Below, one piece after another: positions 36,068 through 45,898 of a stretch of DNA of 64,000 nt (position 1 is its first letter; every line of letters begins with the position of its first letter). Source of the DNA: Bacteroidales bacterium (GTDB lineage: Bacteria; Bacteroidota; Bacteroidia; Bacteroidales; Tenuifilaceae). The position numbers and the translations under genes were made by a program. A model generated the notes under the pieces. It saw only the letters and a program-made list of their open reading frames with translations. It ran no database searches and was not told where the DNA came from. Where the stretch lies: contig JACJXC010000007.1 of the NCBI GenBank assembly GCA_020636835.1, positions 124,001 through 188,000 on the forward strand, in the 5' to 3' direction.

Positions 36068-39061
36068 TTATGAAACACCATCTTCTGCTTTCAAAATGAC
36101 ACCCATATTATTCTTCCCATCAACCTGAATTTTCAGTGGTTGCGCAAATGTAATGCATCGTAAAAACTCGGATTCGAATGAGGCCTCAAGGGTGTTCAGG
36201 TAGTCTAAATCATAAATACCATCGTTCATATATGGATTTATGGTAAGGTACGCAACTCTAAACGAGGTCAGATTCTGAAAAAAATGGGTTCCCTGGCTTG
36301 GTTCAACGCGGAAATTCTCCAATCCCGATTCCACAATTACCCGAGCTTCGGATATTTGCGACCATTTTATGGGGATCCCGAGCCAAGGATCGCTACTCCC
36401 CCAACGGCCAGGCCCCACAATTACGTAATTGCGCCGGAGCTTAATATAGTGCTTATTCACAGCCTCAACCTGCTGTGCAATCTCGAGCGACCGGGCTGGA
36501 TCGAACTTATCGGGCTTAACGTAAACAAAATCGTATATATCGCTTACCGAGCCATGCCCAAGCGCCGACTTTGAGAAAACAATTGCGCGCGATTGATCAA
36601 CCGTGGCCCAATCAATCACCTCGGTTTGCTCGCTCTCCACAATAGGTCTGATCTGCAGTAAATTGAACAGCCGGGGCATGCCGGGAGTCGGGTTCATGTT
36701 CAGGGCAAACTCAATCTCGATATGATTGTTCATCTCCTTTTTGCCAATTTCGAGGAGTTCGGCCAGTATTTTATTAAGGGGAAGGCTTCCATGCTTTAGC
36801 ACGCCGGAAAAAGTAACCAGGTTTAATCGATTATCGGCAAACCCATCGTTCAGCGTACCGTTATTAAAATCGTACGACGAGGCCACAAACCTAAAATCGG
36901 GAATATTGTAAGCCTCCTTAATTTCGCGCTTAATAAGGTTTGCCCCATCGTCAACCTGAGGGGCGAACGAAGCGGGATCGGTATTGAGGGCATAAAACAC
37001 TTTTTGGGTTTGCTTCATCGCCATTTCGGGCGACGAGAGCTGCAACACCTTTTTGGGATACTTAGGCGAAAACCGCAACGACACTCCCCCATCAACAATA
37101 AGCTTACCCAGCCCAAAACCGATGCTGGCAATACCATCCTCGGGGCGCTCTGCACCAATGGGGTAAAAATTTATACTACGGGCAACCCCCGAAAGAGTGG
37201 GCAGATAGATATCGCCATACTGATTACCGCATACCTCCTGTATTACAATCCCCATCTTCTCCTCATCAATCACATTCTGGGTTGCATTCATATACGCCTT
37301 GCTGGCGTTGAAAAACACCGATGCGTAAACCGCCTTAATGGCCTGACAAAGCATGACCAGCATAGCATCGGTATCGTTACTATGCGGTACCATGTGGGTG
37401 GAGTATATGCCAGCAAAGGGCTGGTAATGAGAATCCTCCAACTTACTGGATGAGCGAATGGCCAACGGGCGCTTAAACACCGAAATTACCTTGAGCAAAT
37501 CAACCTTTAGCCGGTCCGGAAGTTTGGCAGAGATAAAGGCTTGCAACATCACCTCATCCTCTACTTCCTGAAGAGCAATTTGGTACAGATTGTTACTCTC
37601 CATAAACTCATCGAAGAAATCGGTGCTAATCACCACCGTGCGAGGAATGGAAATTATCACATCGTGGAACTTATGGAATAGCTTGTAGCGCTTTATCATT
37701 TGGTTGGCAAAAGCCAATCCGCGCGCCTTTCCGCCGATGGATCCCTCGCCAATCCGCGAGAAAAACTTGTACTCGTCGAAGGTTGTCCGATCGAACGTAG
37801 CAATAATACTCCTCCCCTTACTTAACCGGTAGGCAGAGATGGCGTAGTACAGGAAACTCCGGGCATCGTCGATACTCTTAAAATCATTAAGAGTCATGGG
37901 CTTAAACAGTTGGGCAATGGAAAAGATTGCCCGGGCATTCAGCCATTTTGATATATCGTTCCGACTGGTATGGTAAATCAGCGATTGGTCGGGAATTCGA
38001 AGTATTTGCTGTAGTAGCTGGCTTAAATCGGAGGCTCGGCCAATCTCGGCCATGGTTTCGGGATTGCGGAATATAAAATCGCCAAAACCAAAATTATCCA
38101 CAATATAGTCGCGAATCTCTATATTACAGGTACTAGAGTACTTATGAACAAAGCCCGCCCCAAGTTCCAGCGCAAATGGGCGATTCGACAGATCGGACGA
38201 TTGCAACAGGAATGGCATGTTCGGATCAGCCTCGCGGATAAGCCTGCAAAGTTGCAATCCCGCCTTGGTTTGATGGTCGCGTTGATTATCCACTTTATAG
38301 CTAATATCGGAGATAACGCCAATCACGTTATTTTTGTACTTATTGTATAGGCTAACGGCCTCGTCGTAGGTTGTGGCCATCAGAATTTTCGGACGTCCCC
38401 GCATGCGCAACATCCGGTGATGCTCGTTAAGGGCCTCGGTCATGAAGCTCCGGGCCTGGCGGAATACTATCTTATAAATATTGGGCAAAAACGATGAGTA
38501 GTAGCGCACCGAATCCTCCACCAGGATAATGGCCTGCACTCCAATTTCGAGAATATCGTGTTCGGCATTCATGCTATCCTCGATAAGCTTAATGATGGCC
38601 AACAACAGGTCGGCATTACCTAGCCAGCAGAACACATAATCGATAGCCGATAAATCCTCGCGCTGAAGACGTAACGACACCTCGCGCGAAAAGGGAGTTA
38701 GCACAACAATCGGAATGCTGGGATGCCGCCCCTTAAGCATTTTGGCTAGATTAAACGTATCGATCTCACCTACATTTAGCATAGTGATAATCAAATCGAT
38801 ACGCTCATGTTGAAGAACCCGAAGCACCTCGCGCAGAGTATGAGCCTGAATAAAAGAGGGTGGATACCTTAGGTTTAACGACACGTACTCATGGAAGAGC
38901 CGTTCATCAATCCGGCCATCCTCTTCGAGCATGAAGGCATCGTAACTACTACAAATCAGCAGTACCTTATAGATACGCTTCTGCATCAACTGGTGAAACG
39001 AGGTATCGTCAATATCTAGTTGATAGGAGTTTAAATAGGATTCGGCGGAAGAATTTGGCAT
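36068..39061 (-). CDS. Receiver-domain protein fused to a PEP-synthase/PPDK N-terminal (ATP-grasp) domain
   Basis: 997 aa from ATG 39059-39061; the longer frame starts with a TTG. Parts: first receiver-like unit (about 25-160) without the phosphoacceptor; a second receiver-like unit (about 175-320) with VEDSVRYY, the candidate acceptor Asp in GVISDISYK and a Lys in VHKYS; a linker; and an ATP-grasp pyruvate-phosphate-dikinase N-domain (about 430-880; GEGSIGGKARGLAFA, RSSSKLEDSHYQPFAGIY, FGLGKLIVDGG, LLQIRPI). The C-terminal part has RNYVIVGPGRWGSSDPWLG. No swivelling phospho-His motif (TSHA) or TIM-barrel PEP domain is present, so it is not a complete PEP synthase. It is a known but uncharacterised Bacteroidota architecture as far as I can tell. 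Lies downstream of the korAB terminator. Confidence 0.8.
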   Translation of the reverse strand: MPNSSAESYLNSYQLDIDDTSFHQLMQKRIYKVLLICSSYDAFMLEEDGRIDERLFHEYVSLNLRYPPSFIQAHTLREVLRVLQHERIDLIITMLNVGEIDTFNLAKMLKGRHPSIPIVVLTPFSREVSLRLQREDLSAIDYVFCWLGNADLLLAIIKLIEDSMNAEHDILEIGVQAIILVEDSVRYYSSFLPNIYKIVFRQARSFMTEALNEHHRMLRMRGRPKILMATTYDEAVSLYNKYKNNVIGVISDISYKVDNQRDHQTKAGLQLCRLIREADPNMPFLLQSSDLSNRPFALELGAGFVHKYSSTCNIEIRDYIVDNFGFGDFIFRNPETMAEIGRASDLSQLLQQILRIPDQSLIYHTSRNDISKWLNARAIFSIAQLFKPMTLNDFKSIDDARSFLYYAISAYRLSKGRSIIATFDRTTFDEYKFFSRIGEGSIGGKARGLAFANQMIKRYKLFHKFHDVIISIPRTVVISTDFFDEFMESNNLYQIALQEVEDEVMLQAFISAKLPDRLKVDLLKVISVFKRPLAIRSSSKLEDSHYQPFAGIYSTHMVPHSNDTDAMLVMLCQAIKAVYASVFFNASKAYMNATQNVIDEEKMGIVIQEVCGNQYGDIYLPTLSGVARSINFYPIGAERPEDGIASIGFGLGKLIVDGGVSLRFSPKYPKKVLQLSSPEMAMKQTQKVFYALNTDPASFAPQVDDGANLIKREIKEAYNIPDFRFVASSYDFNNGTLNDGFADNRLNLVTFSGVLKHGSLPLNKILAELLEIGKKEMNNHIEIEFALNMNPTPGMPRLFNLLQIRPIVESEQTEVIDWATVDQSRAIVFSKSALGHGSVSDIYDFVYVKPDKFDPARSLEIAQQVEAVNKHYIKLRRNYVIVGPGRWGSSDPWLGIPIKWSQISEARVIVESGLENFRVEPSQGTHFFQNLTSFRVAYLTINPYMNDGIYDLDYLNTLEASFESEFLRCITFAQPLKIQVDGKNNMGVILKAEDGVS

Positions 39062-39134
39062 ACAGTCAATTTTATCGCTGGCTAATTTATGCAAAAATGA
39101 CGACAATTACGCTCCCAACCCGAGGGGGCACAAT

Positions 39135-39160
39135 AAAAAAGGGGAGTTTCCTCCCCTTTT
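39135..39160 (-). terminator. korAB terminator
   Basis: GGGGAG-TTTC-CTCCCC (39141-39146, 39151-39156). Read on the minus strand it is followed by six T. 20 bp past the korB stop. Confidence 0.88.
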
Positions 39161-39179
39161 GCCGTATGGTTATCTGGAA

Positions 39180-40208
39180 CTATACATCCCAGGTTTCACC
39201 GCTGTTAAGTAGATCGTCTACGCATTTGATCTTTGCATCCTTCATAACCTCAAGTACCTGATCGCGAACATTATCGTCGTAGGTTGAATCCTTTACGTTG
39301 CGAATAACGCCCAATGCAACTGGGTATTCGGGGAACTCCATGTTGGCAAGCATCATGTGAACGCCGGGGTTCGGGTTGTAGGCATCGTGAACCAGGATGT
39401 CGTCCATGGAGAAACCGCCCTGACCAATGGTAACCACCTTAAGGCTAAGCCCGCTAAGGATTAACCCTTTATCGCGATTTTTACCAAACACCATCTTTTC
39501 GCCATGACGGAGAGTGATTACCCGATCTTCGCGATGCTCGCGATCGGTAATATAATCGTAAGCCCCATCGTTAAAGATAACGCAGTTCTGAAGAATCTCT
39601 ACCACCGATGTACCATCGTGTTTAGCGGCCTCAATCATCAACTCCGAGGTAAGCTTAACATCAATATCCAACGAGCGAGCAAAGAACTTACCCTGTGCGC
39701 CAATTACCAATTCACCGGGGCGGAATGGGTGTTCCACAGTTCCGAATGGTGAGGTTTTGGTAATTTTGCCCAGAGGTGAAGTTGGGGAGTACTGTCCCTT
39801 TGTTAACCCATAAATCTGGTTGTTGAAAAGGAGTATGTTGGTATCGATATTACGACGTACCGCATGTATGAAGTGGTTTCCACCAATTGCTAAAGCATCG
39901 CCATCGCCAGTAATCTGCCATACGCTAAGAGTAGGGTTTGCAACCTTTACGCCAGTAGCAATAGCCGAAGCACGGCCGTGGATACCATGAAACCCAAAAG
40001 TATCAACATAATAGGGGAAACGGCTCGAGCAACCAATACCCGATACAAAAACGTAACGTTCCAGATTGTACTTCAACACCTTAGAAACTTCGGGCAATGC
40101 TTTCTGAACAGAACTTAAAATGGCATGGTCGCCACAACCTGGGCACCAACGAACTTCCTGATCGCTCTTAAAGTCCTGAGGAGTATAATGTAAGTATTTT
40201 TCTTCCAT
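39180..40208 (-). CDS. korB: 2-oxoacid:ferredoxin oxidoreductase, beta subunit
   Basis: 342 aa. The TPP-binding subunit: it has the WCPGCGDHAILSSVQKAL start with its Cys pair, GIGCSSRFPYYVDTFGFHGIHGRA, and the TPP/Mg motif GDGDALAIGGNHFIHAVRRN(I)..FNNQIYGLTKGQ. With the alpha/gamma subunit it oxidatively decarboxylates a 2-oxoacid (2-oxoglutarate most likely) to the CoA ester and reduces ferredoxin, or runs in reverse for carboxylation. ATG at 40208 lies 2 bp from the korA stop, so the two are translationally coupled. No separate ferredoxin-type subunit is nearby. Confidence 0.92.
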   Translation of the reverse strand: MEEKYLHYTPQDFKSDQEVRWCPGCGDHAILSSVQKALPEVSKVLKYNLERYVFVSGIGCSSRFPYYVDTFGFHGIHGRASAIATGVKVANPTLSVWQITGDGDALAIGGNHFIHAVRRNIDTNILLFNNQIYGLTKGQYSPTSPLGKITKTSPFGTVEHPFRPGELVIGAQGKFFARSLDIDVKLTSELMIEAAKHDGTSVVEILQNCVIFNDGAYDYITDREHREDRVITLRHGEKMVFGKNRDKGLILSGLSLKVVTIGQGGFSMDDILVHDAYNPNPGVHMMLANMEFPEYPVALGVIRNVKDSTYDDNVRDQVLEVMKDAKIKCVDDLLNSGETWDV

Positions 40209-40210
40209 GA

Positions 40211-42064
40211 CTATTTGCCCTCCAATATTTTGTTAAACCGATCAACCAATTCAACCACAGTAAAAGGCAAACCCTGTACCTTATTGAATTGATGGTAGTT
40301 GAAATCCTGAAAATTAATGCGTAAGTAGTTTACAAACTGTCCCATGTTTAACTCGCAAACCACAATATTCTTGAACCGTGTAAAGATGTCGCGAGTATTC
40401 CGTGGAAGCGGATTGATATAGTTGAAATGGCACAACGATACACTCTTACCAGCTGCACGCATTTCCTGAACTGCAGTTAGCAAATGGCCTTGAGTTCCAC
40501 CCCATCCAACAACTAGCAAATCGCCCTCCTTATCACCATAAACCTCCTGCTCGGGAATAAACTCCTTAACACGCTGCACCTTAGCCTCGCGAATATCGGT
40601 CATACGTTGGTGGTTCATTGGGTCGTGCGATACTGACCCTTTAATAAAATCTTTCTCCAAACCACCTACACGGTGAGCAATACCTTTTTTACCGGGGAAA
40701 GCCCAACCGCGAGCCAAACGCTTCTCGTCGCGTGCGTACGGCATAAAATTCTCGGTATTTTCAGGTACAATAGGAGGGTTGATTGCAGGGTAATCCTTCA
40801 TGCTGGGAATACGCCAAGGCTCTGAGCCATTGGCTATAAATCCATCGGTGAGCAGAATTACAGGAGTCATATGCTCCATGGCAATCTTCCCAGCCTGGAA
40901 TGCAAAGTCGAAACAATTACTTGGAGTGCTGGCAGCAATAACCACCATAGGAGCCTCGCCATTACGACCGTACAGAGCTTGGTTTAAATCCGATTGTTCG
41001 GTTTTTGTAGGCAATCCGGTAGAAGGGCCTCCACGCTGTACGTTAACAATAACCATAGGCAACTCGGTCATCACAGCCAATCCTAAAGCTTCGGATTTAA
41101 GCGACAAACCAGGGCCCGATGTAGAGGTTACGGCAAAATTACCAGCAAAAGCAGCTCCAATTGCGGTACAAACACCGGCAATCTCATCCTCGGCCTGAAG
41201 GGTTTTAACACCCAAATCCTTTCGCTTGGCCAGTTCAATAAGCACATCGGTAGCAGGTGTAATAGGGTACGACCCGCAGAACAAAGGTAGATTGGCCTTT
41301 TCGGCAGCAGCTATCAAACCCCATGCAGTAGCGGTATTCCCGTTAATGGTTCTGTACTTACCTTTAACCCTTGCATCGGCAGGCTTAATGGTGTACGTAT
41401 TGGGGATGGCATGAATATTCCCCGCGTAATTATAACCATCGCGAAGAACTTTCTTGTTTGCCTCAATTATTTCGGGTTTTTTCTTAAACTTCGTTTCGTA
41501 GTATTTCTCGGTAAAATTCAACGGACGATCGAATATGTAGTAAACCATACCCAATGCGAACATGTTTTTACTGCGAACAATGCTCTTATTGTCCAATCCG
41601 CTCTCCTTCAAACTTTCCTTGGTAAGAGTGGTAATAGGAGCATTGATAATTTTGAAATCCTGCAGGTTGAGCTCAGTAACAGCATCAATTGTTTTGTAGC
41701 CTGCACGCTGATAACCTTTCTCGTTAAACTGATCGGCATCAACAATAATCATCCCCCCTTTTTTCACCCATTTGGCATTGGCCTTTAGGGCTGCGGGATT
41801 CATTGCAACAAGTACATCGCAGTAATCGCCAGGGGTGTTTACTTTTTGGTTTCCGAGATGAACCTGAAAACCAGATACTCCACCAACGGTTCCCTGCGGA
41901 GCACGAATTTCCGATGGGTAGTCGGGGAAAGTGTTAACACCATTTCCGAATAATGCGGAAGCATCGGCAAACAGTGTTCCGGTTAGCTGCATCCCATCTC
42001 CGGAGTCACCAGAGAATCGAACAACAACCTCGTCCAATTCCTGGACATTTTTTTGTTTATCCAT
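40211..42064 (-). CDS. korA: 2-oxoacid:ferredoxin oxidoreductase, fused gamma-alpha subunit
   Basis: 617 aa. The N-terminal 190 residues are the gamma domain (VVRFSGDSGDGMQLTGTLFADA; EIRAPQGTVGGVSGFQVHLG). The rest is the pyrimidine-binding alpha part: FCGSYPITPATDVLIELAKR, LQAEDEIAGVCTAIGAAFAG, TSTSGPGLSLKSEALGLA, NVQRGGPSTGLPTKTEQSDL. This fusion is the usual form of KorA/OorA-type enzymes in Bacteroidota. A candidate -7 box (TAATTTTG, minus strand, 42173-42180) would give a leader of about 100 nt, divergent from the carbonic anhydrase gene. Confidence 0.93.
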   Translation of the reverse strand: MDKQKNVQELDEVVVRFSGDSGDGMQLTGTLFADASALFGNGVNTFPDYPSEIRAPQGTVGGVSGFQVHLGNQKVNTPGDYCDVLVAMNPAALKANAKWVKKGGMIIVDADQFNEKGYQRAGYKTIDAVTELNLQDFKIINAPITTLTKESLKESGLDNKSIVRSKNMFALGMVYYIFDRPLNFTEKYYETKFKKKPEIIEANKKVLRDGYNYAGNIHAIPNTYTIKPADARVKGKYRTINGNTATAWGLIAAAEKANLPLFCGSYPITPATDVLIELAKRKDLGVKTLQAEDEIAGVCTAIGAAFAGNFAVTSTSGPGLSLKSEALGLAVMTELPMVIVNVQRGGPSTGLPTKTEQSDLNQALYGRNGEAPMVVIAASTPSNCFDFAFQAGKIAMEHMTPVILLTDGFIANGSEPWRIPSMKDYPAINPPIVPENTENFMPYARDEKRLARGWAFPGKKGIAHRVGGLEKDFIKGSVSHDPMNHQRMTDIREAKVQRVKEFIPEQEVYGDKEGDLLVVGWGGTQGHLLTAVQEMRAAGKSVSLCHFNYINPLPRNTRDIFTRFKNIVVCELNMGQFVNYLRINFQDFNYHQFNKVQGLPFTVVELVDRFNKILEGK

Positions 42065-42271
42065 AAAAAGATAAATTTAATTTTTACTGTGTAAATTCTA
42101 AAACACTCCAAAAAAACATAAGTGCTTAAAAACTTGCACGTTAACTATTTGAGGTTAATTATTTATTAAATGCAAAATTAGGTAATTTTAAACACCGCAT
42201 TCGATTTAAAACATATTATACGACATATTTACACAAATATGAATTTTTCATAAAAGTTAGCCCAAACATAT

Positions 42272-42279
42272 TACATTTG
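42272..42279 (+). promoter_or_regulatory. -7 box of the gamma-carbonic anhydrase gene
   Basis: TACATTTG, 18 bp before the ATG. No clear TTG at the expected -33 position. Confidence 0.45.
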
Positions 42280-42296
42280 TATCAAATTGGAGTAAT

Positions 42297-42815
42297 ATGC
42301 CTATCATTAAAACGGTAAGAGGATTCGCTCCCAAAATTGGGCGGAACTGCTTTATTGCCGAAACTGCGGTAATTATAGGTGATGTTGAAATTGGCGACGA
42401 TTGCAGTATATGGTACGGTGCCGTTATTCGGGGCGATGTTAATTCCATACGAATTGGGAATAGAGTGAATATTCAGGATAATGCCGTTCTGCATACAACC
42501 TATCAGAAAACCACCATCAAAATGGGCGATGATGTTTCCGTTGGGCACAATGTTATTGTTCATGGTGCGGAAGTACACAACGGTGCGTTACTGGGAATGG
42601 GAAGCACCGTTATGGATAACTCCGTAATTGGCGAAGGCGCCATAGTTGCCGCAAACGCATTGATTCTCGAAAACACAAAGGTTGAATCAGGCACAATATA
42701 CGCTGGCGTTCCAGCCAAGTTTGTTAAAAAAGTTGACCCAGCCTTAAGTCGCGATATGAACGAGCGAATTGCCAGGAATTACCTGTTTTACTCGGGTTGG
42801 TATAAGGAAGAGTAG
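42297..42815 (+). CDS. Gamma-carbonic anhydrase-family protein
   Basis: 172 aa, left-handed parallel beta helix of hexapeptide repeats (IGDVEIGDDCSIWYGAVIRGDV; NVIVHGAEVHNGALLGMGS), closing with a helix. The three metal His of the family are visible: one in VLHTT and two five residues apart in VGHNVIVHG. Known relatives bind Zn or Fe and hydrate CO2, though many are inactive; activity here is not shown. Starts 18 bp after a -7 box and is divergent from korA. An imperfect long inverted repeat follows its stop. Confidence 0.88.
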   Translation: MPIIKTVRGFAPKIGRNCFIAETAVIIGDVEIGDDCSIWYGAVIRGDVNSIRIGNRVNIQDNAVLHTTYQKTTIKMGDDVSVGHNVIVHGAEVHNGALLGMGSTVMDNSVIGEGAIVAANALILENTKVESGTIYAGVPAKFVKKVDPALSRDMNERIARNYLFYSGWYKEE

Positions 42816-42860
42816 GAAGTAGGAAGAAAATACTTCATTCCAATTAAATGTTGATTTATT

Positions 42861-42967
42861 ACCACAAAGGCAACAAAGGGTTTCTCTAAGGAACTCAAAG
42901 TAATTGTCAATATCTATAACTTAGCCTTTATGTTCCTTTGTGCTTTTACTTAGTGCGCCTTTGTGGT
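42861..42967. repeat. Imperfect inverted repeat between convergent genes
   Basis: ACCACAAAGGC (42861-42871) is repeated inverted as GCCTTTGTGGT (42957-42967), and the inner parts also match (AAGGAAC..AAAG on the left, CTTT..GTTCC on the right) over arms of about 40 bp. The CACAAAGG motif is known to occur as an interspersed repeat in many Bacteroidota. It may also serve as a bidirectional terminator for the carbonic anhydrase and uvrA genes. Confidence 0.65.
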
Positions 42968-42999
42968 TAAAGCGTCTAATTCCATACTCGCATCAATAA

Positions 43000-45837
43000 T
43001 CATTTCAGATGCTTTTTCAAATACTCCGAGGTATAGCCACAGTTTGCTTTGATTACCTGCTCGGGAGTTCCAGTACAAACAATCTTTCCGCCAGCACCAC
43101 CTCCCTCAGGGCCTAAATCGATAATATAGTCGGCCACCTTTATTACATCGAGGTTGTGCTCAATTACAATCACCGTATTCCCTTTTTCGACAAGCTTATT
43201 GAGCACATCCAACAGAACACGCACATCCTCAAAGTGAAGTCCTGTTGTAGGTTCATCCAGAATATAAAGGGTTTTACCGGTATCGCGCTTGGCCAGCTCT
43301 GTTGATAGCTTTACGCGCTGCGCCTCACCTCCAGATAATGTTGTTGACGCCTGCCCAAGTGTAATATAACCTAGCCCAACATCCTGCAAGGTTTTTACTT
43401 TCTGGAAGATTTGAGGGATACTCTCGAAAAACTCTACCGCCTGATTAATGGTCATATCAAGCACCTCGCTGATATTCTTCCCCTTATACTTAACCTCCAA
43501 TGTTTCGCGGTTATAACGGCGACCATAGCAATCGGGACACTTCACATAAACATCGGGTAGAAAATTCATTTCGATAGTTTGCAATCCAGCGCCCTTACAG
43601 GTTTCGCAACGTCCACCCTTAACGTTGAACGAGAAACGTCCGGCTTTATAACCACGAATTTTTGCATCGGGAGTTAACTCGAAAAGTTTTCTGATATCGG
43701 TAAATACACCAGTATATGTTGCCGGATTGGAGCGCGGAGTGCGTCCAATGGGCGATTGGTCAACCTCAACAACCTTGTCGATATTCTCGATACCATCAAT
43801 CCTCTCGTACTCGAGTGGCTGAGCGTACGACTTGTACACATACTGGCTAAGGATTGGCTGAAGCGTTTCGTTTATTAGCGTTGATTTTCCGCTACCCGAT
43901 ACACCTGTAACGCAAATCATCATTCCCAGAGGGAATTCTACATCAACATTCTTAAGATTGTTTCCCTTTGCACCTATTAGTTTAAGGGACTTTCCGCTCC
44001 CTTTCCTCCGTTCCTTAGGAATCTCAATGGATAATGCGCCATTCAGATATTTGGCCGTTAAAGTATCGGTTTTAATCAACTCGGCAGGTGTTCCTTTGGC
44101 TACAACCTTTCCGCCATGCCTACCAGCCTTTGGGCCAATATCCACAACATAATCGGCAGCAAGAATCATTTCCTCGTCGTGCTCAACCACAATTACCGAG
44201 TTGCCTGTATCGCGAAGCTTTTTGAGCGAATCAATAAGTTTGATATTATCGCGCTGATGCAAACCAATGCTAGGCTCATCGAGAATGTAGAGTACATTCA
44301 CCAGTTTAGAGCCAATTTGCGTAGCAAGACGGATACGCTGACTCTCGCCACCCGAAAGAGTTACAGAACCTCGGCTTAACGACAGATAGCTCAAACCAAC
44401 ATCAAGCAAGAACCGAACACGCTCACGAATCTCCTTTAAAATCTCGGTTGCAATGGTACGCTTTCGCTTATCCATTCTATTCTCTAGCCCTTGCAACCAC
44501 TCCCAAAGATTCTCAATATCCATAGCCGATACATCGGCAATGCTCTTGCCATCAATCCTGAACCAAAGCGATTCCTCACGCAACCTCGATCCCTTACAAT
44601 GCGGACAGGTAACCTGACGGACAAACTGGTTGGCCCACTTCTCCCCTTTTCCAGTGAGCTCCTCGTTGGTTTGGTGGTTCTGAATAAAACTAACCACCCC
44701 CTCGAAACTCAAGAAGTAGCTTGATGTTAGCCCAAGGTTCGGATGTTTCAACTTGAATTGCTCCTCGGAGCCATTCAGAATAACATTCAACGCCTCCTCG
44801 GGAATCGATTCAATTGGGTCGTTTATGGAAAACTCATATTTTGATGCAATGGCCTCAATCTGCCAAAATATCAAAGAGCTTTTATATGGTCCAAGCGGCT
44901 GAATTCCGCCTTTCTTGATACTTAACTTAGGGTCTGGAATAATCTTTTCGATATCAACCTCTGTTACATATCCTAAACCATTACAATGATTACATGCACC
45001 CTTAGGTGAGTTAAAAGAGAAGGTGTACGGTTCGGGTTCATCGTAGGAAATTCCAGTGGTTGGACACATAAGGTTCCGGCTGTAATAGCGCGATTGACCA
45101 CTTTCCATATCGAGCACCATTATGATACCCTTTCCAAGCGACATTGCGGTATTTACCGACTGCGAAACCCTCTTTCTATCGGACTCATCCACCACAATTT
45201 TATCCACAACCAGTTCAATATGGTGAGTTTTGTAACGGTCGAGTTTCATTGCAGGACGCATCTCGGTTATCTCGCCGTTTATTCTTGCATACAAATAACC
45301 TTTGCGACGTAACTGTTCAAACAGTTCCTTGTAATGACCTTTGCGCCCTCTAACAACAGGTGCAAGAATGCCAGTTTTCTTCCCCTTAAAATTATCAATG
45401 ATAAGGTTAATAATCTGGTCGTCGGTATAGCGAACCATCTCCTCGCCAGTATTGTGGGAGTATGCAGTTGATGCCCTTGCGTAAAGCAAACGGAGAAAAT
45501 CATAAATCTCTGTTGTTGTGCCAACCGTAGAGCGCGGATTATGGCTGGTGGTTTTCTGCTCAATGGAAATAACTGGGCTTAAACCCGAAATCTTATCCAC
45601 ATCGGGACGCTCCAACGAACCAAGGAACTGACGGGCATAAGCCGACATTGTTTCGATATACCTGCGCTGACCCTCAGCGTAAATGGTATCGAAGGCAAGC
45701 GATGATTTACCGCTGCCGCTAAGACCAGTAATTACAGTGAGCTTATTCCGTGGAATTGATATATCGAGGTTTTTAAGGTTGTGCACCCGTGCACCTTCCA
45801 CCACAATTTCCTCCGCCTCGCCTTTTAGAATTTCCAT
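43000..45837 (-). CDS. uvrA: Excinuclease ABC subunit A
   Basis: 945 aa, full length. It finds DNA damage with UvrB in nucleotide-excision repair. Two ABC ATPase halves: Walker A at GLSGSGKSSLAFDT (about 39-52) and GVSGSGKSTLINET; signatures LSGGESQRIRLA and LSGGEAQRVKLS; Walker B ILDEPSIGLH and ILDEPTTGLH. Zinc-binding Cys pairs occur in CNHCNGLGY, CPHCKGSRL, CETCKGAG and CPDCYGRRY. ATG at 45837. It lies 61 bp after the lytic transglycosylase gene, same strand, and could be co-transcribed. Confidence 0.97.
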   Translation of the reverse strand: MEILKGEAEEIVVEGARVHNLKNLDISIPRNKLTVITGLSGSGKSSLAFDTIYAEGQRRYIETMSAYARQFLGSLERPDVDKISGLSPVISIEQKTTSHNPRSTVGTTTEIYDFLRLLYARASTAYSHNTGEEMVRYTDDQIINLIIDNFKGKKTGILAPVVRGRKGHYKELFEQLRRKGYLYARINGEITEMRPAMKLDRYKTHHIELVVDKIVVDESDRKRVSQSVNTAMSLGKGIIMVLDMESGQSRYYSRNLMCPTTGISYDEPEPYTFSFNSPKGACNHCNGLGYVTEVDIEKIIPDPKLSIKKGGIQPLGPYKSSLIFWQIEAIASKYEFSINDPIESIPEEALNVILNGSEEQFKLKHPNLGLTSSYFLSFEGVVSFIQNHQTNEELTGKGEKWANQFVRQVTCPHCKGSRLREESLWFRIDGKSIADVSAMDIENLWEWLQGLENRMDKRKRTIATEILKEIRERVRFLLDVGLSYLSLSRGSVTLSGGESQRIRLATQIGSKLVNVLYILDEPSIGLHQRDNIKLIDSLKKLRDTGNSVIVVEHDEEMILAADYVVDIGPKAGRHGGKVVAKGTPAELIKTDTLTAKYLNGALSIEIPKERRKGSGKSLKLIGAKGNNLKNVDVEFPLGMMICVTGVSGSGKSTLINETLQPILSQYVYKSYAQPLEYERIDGIENIDKVVEVDQSPIGRTPRSNPATYTGVFTDIRKLFELTPDAKIRGYKAGRFSFNVKGGRCETCKGAGLQTIEMNFLPDVYVKCPDCYGRRYNRETLEVKYKGKNISEVLDMTINQAVEFFESIPQIFQKVKTLQDVGLGYITLGQASTTLSGGEAQRVKLSTELAKRDTGKTLYILDEPTTGLHFEDVRVLLDVLNKLVEKGNTVIVIEHNLDVIKVADYIIDLGPEGGGAGGKIVCTGTPEQVIKANCGYTSEYLKKHLK

Positions 45838-45898
45838 TGCTTTACTTTTCGTTGATAGCCATTTGGGACACCACTCTCAACTGTTCATTACGGATCAA

